Below, in pieces: positions 1 to 9,000 of a stretch of DNA of 64,000 nt; positions within the stretch are counted from its first letter, which is position 1; each line of letters begins with the position of its first letter. This DNA comes from Cylicocyclus nassatus (Eukaryota > Nematoda > Chromadorea > Rhabditida > Strongylidae): contig CATQJL010000001.1 in the NCBI GenBank assembly GCA_958299035.1, positions 29,677,521 to 29,741,520 of the forward strand, in the 5' to 3' direction. Both the position numbers and the translations under genes were made by a program. The notes under the pieces were generated by a model. It did not search any database. It saw only the letters and a list, made by a program, of their open reading frames with translations, and was not told the DNA's origin.

Positions 1-949
1 ATTCGACACATCGGATGAGCTGAATGTGGAAAATTTCAGCCCATTCGGTCGGCGAATTAATGACATCGCCAAGTTCGTCGATCGCACCGAAGACTCTAAT
101 AATGCGTCTTTCTAGCATAACTTCATTCAGTTCCAATGAATTCTGAATAAGAAATTGATTTGGACTCAGATTACCGTGACAAATGAATTGAATTCCTGAT
201 GATTCAATGAAAAGTTTTGATATCGTAATGCGTATTCAACAAGTGTTCTTCATACGCTTTGGAATATACAAAAATCAGACTAGGGCAAAGGTATGGTAAA
301 AACAAAGTCACTTGACTTTACTTGCGAAACGCTATGTGCCGCACACTGCCCGTCGCTGATTGGAAACTACAGTCGATTCGTTGATCGCAAGGACTGCACG
401 AAAGTTGCAAGCCGCGCGCGACGCGGCTGAAATCTCGGGAGAGCAAAAATTGTACAGTGGCCATTTGTATTGGGACAAGTGTTTTGATTTGCAGCATGCG
501 CTCCGCCGCCTGTGCGGTTAACAACTCGAAGATATTTGTGTTTCTATAGTGACTTTTTTCCGGAAGACGTGAGTGGTCACGCTGGCGAGCATTGTCTCAT
601 TTCAAAGCACACCTGAAACAAGTTCGCGCCCGTTAAGCATATCATTATCATCTTCTTGGAAAGTATATGATAAGATACGCATGAGTGATAAGATAAGGCT
701 AACAAAAGGTATACATTTTTTCCTCTACTGGCTGGTTGAGCTGCCGAGTTTTTTTTTACACTGTGAGTTCTTCGACTCTCTCACCAATCGTTCTTCATCA
801 CTGTAGGATTGGACCTTTTGTTGAAATAATTCAAAAAAGTCTGAAAGTTTGTTTAGCAAGGTTTTCAGGCGTGCTGATTCAACTACAAAACAATTCACAA
901 GTTTCTCGAGCTTTTATGATAGCGTCTTCACATTTCTGACGAACATTAG
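1..949. other. Gene-free stretch, nothing recognised
   Basis: I see no coding exon, repeat pair or RNA gene here. The short open frames lack splice-site context and show no family resemblance. Confidence 0.5.
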
Positions 950-1257
950 AAAAACGGTTGTTACCCCAAATCTGTAATAACTTATGAAAAAAGCACTATA
1001 ACGAACTGCAAACTTCAGCAACTACGATTGAACCATTTCAAGAATTTCTGGCCTGTTTGGCTTTCTTTCTGAGGTAAAATACCGGTCTCAATGTCTTAGT
1101 ATCCTCCTCGAAGTTCCTGCCTTAATCCTACATTAATGAAGAGCGATTGATACTGTAAATCCAAGTTGAAAATCGCTCCACAGAACGGTAATTCAAGCTT
1201 AGCAAAAGACCCGAAACCGAGAGTTATTAACAATCAAACAGTGTGCACATTTTTTGG
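950..1257 (+). repeat. Dispersed repeat, copy 1 (about 300 bp)
   Basis: This stretch aligns in direct orientation with about 1575-1918. Shared landmarks in order are a run of A then ACGGTT/ACGTTT, the TTTCTTT/TTTCTTTTC block, the CCTCxTCxAAG block, TACTGTAAATC-AAGTTGAA, and the GAGTTAT-AACAATCAAA block followed by GTGCACATTTTTT. The copies are diverged by small indels. No coding capacity is visible, so this reads as a non-autonomous transposon of unknown family. Confidence 0.6.
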
Positions 1258-1920
1258 GACATTCTGAAATATGTGCACACTGTTTGATTGTAAATAACTC
1301 TCTTGTAGTGAAGTGTTTCGAGAAGCTTTAGGTACCATTTTGTAGAGCGTGGTTCAACTCAAATTTACAGTGTAGAGCGAATCGCCGATTGCTCATTCTT
1401 ACTGTAGGAGTACGGTAGAAACATATGGTGTCACTGTGAAAAAAGCGGCCGTTTCAAAATTTCAAAAAGATGTGGAAATTTGTGTAATAGGGTTTTTATG
1501 GACCCTGAGTTCAATACCCAACTCTTTACAAGGTTGAGAAGCTTTCTAAACGGTGTAACCGCACTTTTTAGGAACACTTAAAAAACGTTTGGTACTGCCT
1601 ACCTCGCATAATTTTTTAATGAAGCATTACGAAGAGTTGCGAACTTCACTTTTAGAATCAGCAACTCTAGTTAGCCCAGTGTGAGAGTTTTCAGATTGTT
1701 TTGGTTTCTTTTCGGAACAAAATATGGCCTTTCATGGCTCAAAATCCTCTTCAAAGCTTCTACCGTAATCCTACAGTAAGAACGAGAGATCGGCGATTCG
1801 CTCTACACTGTAAATCTAAGTTGAACCTCGCTCTACAAAATGGTACCTAAAGCTTCTCGAAACACTTCACCACAATAGAGTTATCTACAATCAAAGAGCG
1901 TGCACATTTTTTTAGGACAC
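1258..1920. repeat. Foldback/MITE-like element, copy 2, with long inverted arms
   Basis: The arm at about 1271-1412 (GTGCACACTGTTTGATTG ... TACGGTAG) reappears as its reverse complement at about 1772-1915 (CTACCGTAATCC ... CAATCAAAGAGCGTGCAC). The arms are about 140 bp and diverged; the spacer is about 360 bp. The left end also forms a short inverted repeat with the end of copy 1 (1221-1303), so the two copies abut tail to tail. No transposase is present. Confidence 0.65.
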
Positions 1921-2404
1921 CCTATATATATATAGATATGTAACTATAGTGTGGAAGATTTGCAATCACATTTCACTCAAGATCATGGCAAAAAGCACCT
2001 GCGATCACTCAAGCTTGCTGAAAATTTCTCCGTTCAAAATTAAGTTTTTCTAAATTTTTATCTCAAGAAGCATTCTGTAGTACAAAGCCTCGCAATCGTT
2101 TTGCAAATAGAACAGGTGATATTTCGTGTAATAAGAGCAAGAAGAGCAAAAAAAATTTGGGATTAAGTCTTAATTGTTGTTTATTATGTGGTGTCTCTCT
2201 GTTCCGTTACGAAATTCATAGGGACTCTTCCCATCCTACTACGTCTCTTCCAAATCTTCCATTCAAAAAATCAATATCAAATAAGCAGTTATACTCAGTG
2301 AATCCAACTATAGATCAGTGAAATTCTTATGTCAACAAAGAAGAATTATTGACGATGAAAACTATTTTAATGGATGATGAACATTTTTCTAGACATCATT
2401 TGAT

Positions 2405-2690
2405 ATGGCTCCTAAGAGACGTCTCAGGTACGAAGATACCGGAGCAAGAAAATGTAGAAGTCAGTTATGCTAGGAAGTAATTGCTGTCTATGATCAATCA
2501 TGTTTAGAAATCTATCATGCCAAGCTGAAAGAAAATCAAGAAAAACTCTCCATTATCGCGCAACTGCGCGAGTGTGCACCGAACAGAAGAGGTGATGTCC
2601 TAAATACGCAAGAAGACGTAAGACCTCTGGGAGCTTATCAAACTCGGGAAACTACATTTGAAGGAGTAGCTGCAGCAGGTTAATTTAGAT
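2405..2690 (+). CDS. Possible upstream coding exon(s) of the gene at 3498-4171
   Basis: Between 2474 and 2681 one frame stays open with coding-like composition: a charged helical segment (YHAKLKENQEKLSIIAQL) followed by RECAPNRR. It is preceded by a TAG splice-like acceptor at 2471-2473 and runs to a possible GCAG/GTTAAT donor near 2677. An ATG at 2405 opens MAPKRRLR and meets a GGTACG donor-like site at 2428, but the phases of the two pieces do not fit together cleanly. I therefore cannot define the splicing. The piece lies on the same strand as, and 0.8 kb upstream of, the better supported exons and could be their 5' part. No protein family was recognised. Confidence 0.35.
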
Positions 2691-3094
2691 TTACCGCTAA
2701 CTTAATGCTTTTGCACTTCGTCTCCAACTCATTCTTTCAATTGAAGTCATTCTCTCTTTTTTGGAGCCTATTAGTCAAGCTGTACATAACCTTGCCCGTC
2801 GTTCATACCTACTCAAGTCGCCCTCACTTCTTCAACACGCCATACTTCGTCAAATGTTGTACACCCCCAAATCTCGCTATCGTCAAGTCTTCCACTTCCT
2901 GCCATGCCGTATATATCTCATCAAGCCATCATCCCAGTCTATCTAACCCAGTCCATCTATCAAAATCCATTCCTCATTTTAGACAGTCAAATCAAAACAT
3001 TGATTTTAGTACCAACTACTTATATTTCTATTAACTTTGACTAGGCCTTACTAACAGTTATATCAACTCGCCTCGTACTTGATTCCACTCATAC

Positions 3095-3250
3095 AGAGTA
3101 TCCCAAAAGTACGTAGACACTTTTGATCGTTGATATATCTTTTCCCAAGAAGTCTTTTGCATATATCAAAGCATCATTTTGTAGAGCTGGCTTCATCTTA
3201 GATTTACAGCATGGAGCGAATGACAGACCTCTCTTCGCTACTGTAAAATT
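3095..3250 (+). repeat. Partial third copy of the 1258-1920 repeat arm
   Basis: CATTTTGTAGAGCTGG, then TTAGATTTACAGCATGGAGCG, then CGCTACTGTAAAATT follow the same order and orientation as the left arm at 1340-1412. It lies in what is probably an intron between 2690 and 3498. Confidence 0.5.
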
Positions 3251-3497
3251 AAAAAAGAAACAAGAACTTGGAAAATAGAGGAAGGACCACCATTCAAAAG
3301 CGTAATTGTCACTAGCTGTTATACACTACTCGCGCAAGTGAGACGTTTAGGTGGAAATTCCTGAAATGCTGGTGCCTTACACCTTCAACGACACAGAACC
3401 TTGCCAACAAAACTTTGCACGCCTATTTCGCTTCATTTTTCAACAGGTTCACGTCTCTCTACGTGCGCAATACGTCTAATCATTAGACACCTTGCAG

Positions 3498-4171
3498 CTG
3501 ACGGATCCCCCTCAGCGAATCCAAGATTACGCCATAAGGTATTATCGAAAGGCTGGCAGAGAACGCCACTTGCGAAATCTCCCTGCGACAGTAGAAGTAA
3601 CGCTCATGGGTAGGTTGTTATGCCTAGTACAGTGCAGACATTAGTATTGTACTGACTCCAACTTCAGATTTTGCGCTGGATTTGATTGGCTTAGGAGATA
3701 GTGCATTAAGGCTTGGAAAAACAGCGGCACATGAAATGTCACGGTAGCTTGCTTAAAAGACTGGTTGTCAAGATCAATACACAACTTTCTAGGTTCTACC
3801 TCGCGCTTGGGCAAAGTGAAAATGAGCGGCAGAAAAAGTTGGACGAGTTGCTAGCCGATTTTGATCTATACAAAGCCGAAATACTGAAAGGATTGCAGCT
3901 TGCCCTGTGAGCTACATGGCAAAGACTTTAGTTTGGAGGTAAAATCAGTACGTAATTTGCAGGAAAGATATACGCTCCTATGAATACGACATGGAAGACG
4001 AACAATGGTACTCACATGCTGTGAGTAGATTTCGAAAAATTCTTAAACCCTTATAATATCTGTAAAGCGACTTAATTCCAGAAGCGAAGAAGAAAAACAC
4101 CTGAAACTAGCCGACTGACGCATTTGAAAGAGGTGCAAAACGAAGCATATCGCGAACAGAGTCTACAGTAA
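3498..4171 (+). CDS. Unrecognised multi-exon gene, 3' five exons
   Basis: Five exons join in phase: 3498-3609, 3668-3743, 3793-3906, 3963-4020 and 4082-4171 (stop TAA at 4169-4171). All introns are 49-61 bp with GT..AG ends, typical of nematodes. The joined 149-residue C-terminal product starts LTDPPQRIQDYAIRYYRK, contains the glycine-rich segment DLIGLGDSALRLGK, then a charged helical stretch (NERQKKLDELLADFD) that could be a short coiled coil, and ends in a KRRRK basic cluster. I do not recognise the family. An AATAAA signal lies at 4377-4382. The 5' end is unresolved; the exon-like piece at 2474-2681 may belong to it. The 11-kb retroelement begins only about 50 bp past the poly(A) signal. 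Confidence 0.7.
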
Positions 4172-4376
4172 AGCGGGTAGTCGACTGAAATTGTACGCAA
4201 GTTGAAGCATCTCTATCAAATAAGATCTTGAGTATTTTGTTTAAAGCAGATTACCTCAAACTTCTTACATGGGCATCCTCCTTCCTCTCGAGTGCGCTGA
4301 TCTTTTGAGTTTATTCATTTATCTGTATCTTTTTTTGTTGTTGTTATGCGTTTTGTTACAGTTTGAGCGGCTGAGT

Positions 4377-4382
4377 AATAAA
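4377..4382 (+). terminator. Poly(A) signal AATAAA for the 3498-4171 gene
   Basis: A canonical AATAAA lies about 205 bp after the stop codon and 50 bp before the left edge of the retroelement. Confidence 0.5.
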
Positions 4383-4431
4383 AATGATCAATAGTTTGTT
4401 TACAATGCAAGTATGAGAAGGAGTAGTAAAT

Positions 4432-4864
4432 TATAACGCCCGCGGTTCCGAAGTGTAGACTTTAATTTTATGTGCAAGCGGGCGCCGACATTGTTGATAT
4501 TCATACGCAACTCCGATCCTTTACATCTCCGTTCCTACTCTTCAAAACTAAGAATCTTTTAACCACACCTTTATCTATAAGCAGCAAAAGCAATGCGGAA
4601 TAAATATATAAAGCACATTAAAGAAGGAATATGGGAAATTGCAAAGCAAGTACATGATTAGGCACATTAAACACCACAATAACAGCGGACATACTTCAAA
4701 ACAACATTCACTCACGAGGGTCCAGACGGGAAGCGCGCAGCCACAGGGGAGAGGAGGCCGCTCTCCAGAGCCGAGCCATTCCAACTCCGACTCTCTAAAG
4801 CTCCGCCTCCCGCCGATGGCTAGTGACTTGCACTTTTGACTTGGAATTTTATTCGCGCTTCACA
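4432..4864 (-). repeat. 3' LTR of the retroelement
   Basis: It matches 15017-15449 at a constant offset of 10,585 with no indel and no substitution found by eye (433 bp). In element orientation it begins TGTGAAGCGCG and ends GGGCGTTATA, so only the 5' end has the usual TG. A TATA-like TTTATATATTTATT (reverse complement of about 4602-4615) could be the promoter core. Paired small open frames in both LTRs (for example 4575-4784 and 15160-15369) are simply LTR sequence. Confidence 0.95.
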
Positions 4865-4885
4865 TCTTACCCCTTTCAAAAAAAG
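4865..4885 (-). other. Polypurine tract next to the 3' LTR
   Basis: In element orientation the bases just before the 3' LTR read GAAAGGGGTAAGA followed directly by the LTR TGTG. This is the expected site and composition for plus-strand priming. Confidence 0.75.
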
Positions 4886-4904
4886 TTCCGGTCCTCCGGA
4901 ACTA

Positions 4905-5537
4905 TTAATCAGATTCATCATCAGACCACTGATCAATCCTACGTGTGGATCTACAAAGGAAAGTTGGATGATCATCACGGCGCCAGCATTTGGAACATCG
5001 CAGTGTTGATGGACAGGTGACTCCTTCATGGGGTTCAGCACATCTTCTACATAGTTGGTATTCAAGTACAAGTCTTAGACGTTGCCAGAAAGGTACGTCG
5101 GCGTCGCAGCAGAATGTTCTGTGCGTGCTATTTCCGCACACAATGCATCCGACTCTCGGGTCGTTTCCAGGTATTAGACGTTCATCAATGCTAGAGTATG
5201 CCGGAAGGGGTTCAAGCACACGTTCGCCCTTTTCGTGAGCACGTCGTTTGAGATGATAGAACCATAGATCTTTTCCTTCCTCTGGACGAGCGCCGGCGCC
5301 GAAAAGAGGTGATGAAGGTTCCGTGGTTGCTCTTCTGGTATTTTCTTGCGGACGACCTTCAGAATTAGCATTTGGCGCGGATATGGGTTCTGATGAAGGA
5401 GTATTGGATTCTTCCTCTTGGCGATGTTCTTCAAATGGATTGGGTATGGGCATCCACACCACTTGTCCTTGTTCATCTTGGAGTTCGATGCAATATTCAA
5501 CACGCGGTTCCGTGGGATACATCTGAGAAATATTCAT
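4905..5537 (-). CDS. Retroelement 3' ORF with triple Cys/His cluster
   Basis: A 210-residue ORF lies between the integrase and the 3' LTR, ending 40 bp before the LTR. The N-terminal two thirds is acidic and rich in Pro, Glu and Ser. The last 75 residues hold three zinc-cluster-like groups: C-x2-C-x4-H-x4-C (CIVCGNSTHRTFC), a second Cys/His group (CRRCAEPHEGVTC), and CSKCWRRDDHPTFLC. That arrangement resembles the cysteine cluster at the C-terminus of BEL/Pao-type Gag proteins (family knowledge), not the CCHC knuckle of gypsy Gag. It probably binds RNA or DNA. It starts at an ATG at 5537, 0.53 kb downstream of pol, so expression would need a spliced or subgenomic RNA. The tail (WSDDESD) is acidic. 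An accessory nucleic-acid chaperone is my inference. Confidence 0.75.
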   Translation of the reverse strand: MNISQMYPTEPRVEYCIELQDEQGQVVWMPIPNPFEEHRQEEESNTPSSEPISAPNANSEGRPQENTRRATTEPSSPLFGAGARPEEGKDLWFYHLKRRAHEKGERVLEPLPAYSSIDERLIPGNDPRVGCIVCGNSTHRTFCCDADVPFWQRLRLVLEYQLCRRCAEPHEGVTCPSTLRCSKCWRRDDHPTFLCRSTRRIDQWSDDESD

Positions 5538-6067
5538 GAGAATTAAATCACATAAATAGATACAAATAATAAAATTATAATAAACTACACTACAGACAGA
5601 GTGATATTATATTATTACCTTAAGAAAAATTACAATACTAAATTTATCAAATTGAATACTAAATCAAGAATTTTCTTCTTCTTCTTTTTTCCTTAATCTC
5701 ATGGTCCAGACGTGACTTGTTGTCGTTAGACGGGTTTCCCACTGAGATGTTCAATAAGCTGCGCGTGAGGGGTATTACATTTAATGACCTTGCTCTTCTT
5801 ATTGTTTATCCTTGCTTTGATCTACTCGCATTTCCACTGTCGTGTTTTGACAGCGGCGGCTGCCGCTGCCAGCCGCTGCCATCCATCTAATGCCGCTGGA
5901 AATAGCTCTTCCGTCGCCATCGATCCTTTCGAAGTGGTGTAAGATGTTTGAAGTACCTTAGACGTAGTCGCTGGTGAGTTGTTTTTTATTATGCTTCTAT
6001 CTTGTGGTGATGAGAAAAGATGCTCTATGGTGCGGTGATAATAGGGGAAAGCTGTGGCTTGCGTTTC
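5538..6067. other. Spacer between pol and the 3' ORF of the retroelement
   Basis: AT-rich, with a GC-rich patch at about 5850-5890 that repeats GCCGCTG. No coding signal was seen. It could carry the splice acceptor for the 3' ORF, but no site can be assigned with confidence. Confidence 0.4.
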
Positions 6068-9000
6068 TCAAACATTGTTTTGGCCTTCAGTCATGTCTGC
6101 TTCATTGTAGATTTTGACTCGATTCATGTGAACTTCGCGACTGCGTCGTCCATCCCGGATGGTGATGTTGGGACGATCGATGTCGATTATTTCAAATGGT
6201 CCTTCAAATCGAGGTGCGAGTTTATGTCCTGTTGGTTTTCTTATAAGTACTTTTTGTCCTATTTTAAATTCCTTTGGTGAAGTTCTTTTTCTGAGATCGT
6301 ATTGATGTTTCTGGACCTGTTGGGCTTCTTCCATGTTGTGGTGAACGTCCTGCCATACATTCTTCAAGATCATAGTCAGCTGGCTAGCATAGTCATTTTC
6401 ATCAACGAACTTTCTCGCAGGTAGTTGGAGGGCCGCACGGAATGGGTTGTTAGGTTCACATCCATGGATAACGGTATATGGAGAGTACTTTGTAGTAGAG
6501 TTCTTCGAGGTATTGTAGGCGTAAGTAATCATATGGATTACATTGTCCCATCGGTCTGGATGGTCTTTGGTAGCCATTGAAATTAGTTCCTGAATCGTCC
6601 TGTTCGCTCTTTCAACTTGTCCGTTGCTCTCATGGTGATAAGGCGTGCTGGTCTTGTGCACAATGTTTAGTACCTTGAGAGCTTCCTTGAATGTTTCACT
6701 CATGTAGTTAGAGCCTTGATCGGTTACCAGTAGTTCGGGAGTTCCAAATCTGGCGACGCAACGATTGATGAAGACGTCAGCGGAAGTGTCAGCTTTTTGA
6801 TCGGGAATAGGTTCCGCAATGATATATTTGGAAAAGGCGTCAACAAAAACAATTATGAATTTGTTTCCTTCCAGCGTAAGTGGTAGAGGACCAATCACGT
6901 CCGAGTGCACACGCTGCCATGGTCTAATTGGCGTTTCAAACTGATGAAGAGGCTCGTTGACACGATATGCATTCGGGTCCTTGCGGTCTTGGCATATCTT
7001 ACAATTGGTAACATAATCACGGATGGTTTTGTACATGTTATTCCATATGGCCAATTTAGAGACTGCGGCTGACGTTTTCTTGATGCCCAAGTGTGCTATT
7101 CCATAATTAGAAGAATGGACGTGGGCTACGAGGTGGTTCTTCAACGTAGCGTCTTCGGGTAAGACTAATCGAGGATTTTGATAGATTCGTTCGGGCAATT
7201 TGTAGAGCATGTCGTTGATGAGAATATACTCAGTGAGTTCGGGAACATCACAGTTGTCTCTTAGAGCTTCTTTATAGCTTCTTATCCACTCGCAATCATC
7301 CTGTTCCTTCCTTGCTTTAAGAGGATTTAGGTAGCTAGTAGTGGCGTCGTGTGATGTCGTTACAGCATTGACTTCAGGAAGGTGTCGAGAAAGCGTATCA
7401 CAGACGATGTTCTTCTTCCCTGGGCGATAAACTATCTCAATGTCGTATTCTTGAAGCACGATTTGATATTTAGCCAGTCTTCCTGTAAGATCTTTTCGAT
7501 GCAACAACGCTTTCAACGGAGAATGATCGGTAATCACTGTGCATTTGGCTCCATCTATATATGGACGAAATTTCTGAACTGCAAATGTTACTCCCAGAGC
7601 CTCAAGTTCTATGGGCGGATAAGAAGATTCGTGTTTATTCAAAGCTCTGCTAACATATGCGATGACCTTGAGATCTTGATCTTGCTCCTGGCGAAGGACA
7701 GCTGCTATTCCTTTGGCTGAACTATCTGTTTCAATAATAAAGGGACGTCCTAGTCGTGGTGCAACCAGGATTGGTGCAGATGTCAACGCGTTCTTGAGTT
7801 CGTCCATGGCTTGTTGACATTCCTTCGACCATTGGAACTTAGTGTTCTTCTTCGTCAGAGCGAACAACGGAGCGGCAATTACAGCGAAATTGTAAACAAA
7901 TCTTCGAAAGAACGAACACATTCCAAGAAAAGCTTTGACTTCAGAGACGTTTCTTGGTATTGGGTAGTGGTCTATAGCCTTGGTCTTCTCTGGATTTGGG
8001 CGAATTCCGTCCTTGCTGAGTACAAATCCAAGGAATGTGATCTCTTCTCTTCCGAACTCGCATTTGGACGCTTTGAGCTTCATTCCAATTGCTTCGATCT
8101 TTTCAAGTACTTCATCTATGTCCTGCAGATGTTCTTCGGGTGCCTCGGAGGTGATGATAAGGTCATCGATATAGATGAATACTTTCGCTCTGAGATACTT
8201 TTTGAAATCTTCCATTATCCGTTGGAATGTAGCTGGTGCACCCTTCAGTCCCATGGGCATTCGCAGGTACTCGAAGGCGCCTAGGAAGCACGCAAAGGCT
8301 GTTCTTTCACAGTGTGATTCTTCCAAGGGGATTTGATGAAAGCCTTGTTGGAAATCCAAGGAAGTGTATAAACACTGATTTGCGCACAGATCAAGGATAT
8401 CCTGAATGTTCGGAAGCACTGATTGCTGTGGTTTGGTGATTGCATTCAGTCCACGAAAGTCGATGGTGAAGCGCCAGCTGCTGGAATCTCGTTTGCGAAC
8501 TAGTACGATGGGAGCACAAAAGGGCGATGTAGATTCTCGAATGATTCCATCTTTCAGCATCTGTGCTATTTGCTTTTGTATTTCTATGCGCTTTTCCAAA
8601 GGTACTCGGTAAATCTTTCGAGCTGGTATGATGCTTCCTTCTATGAGATCGATCCGGTGCCGAATTGGTCCATTGTAATGTCCAAGGTTCCCATCAGGTC
8701 CGACGAAGGCATTCGCATGCTTGCGAATGATTCCCTTGAGTTGTTCCAGCAAGTTCGATGGCAAGGCACATTGTGAGAAATTGATTTCTGAGGTGATATC
8801 ATAAAATTGATTTCCGGTTTTTGGATAAAGAGGCATTGAGTTCTCCCAGTCTGCCTCCGGGGGAATATAGGAGGATGGTTGGATACAGCAGATTTGGAAG
8901 TCAGTCGGATACATAGGAGTCGCATTAGCCACGTTCATGCAAGCGTAGAGAAGGACGGAGGTAGCTGTAGGGTTCATGATGTTGACAAAGCATCTTCCAT

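Noticed and set aside
2705..3034. 109-codon + strand frame
   Set aside because: Ser/Phe/Tyr-rich low-complexity translation of pyrimidine-rich intron-like DNA.
4575..4839. Small open frames repeated exactly at 15160-15424
   Set aside because: They are LTR sequence present twice, not genes.
7811..8284. 157-codon + strand frame opposite reverse transcriptase
   Set aside because: Antisense shadow of the conserved RT coding sequence.
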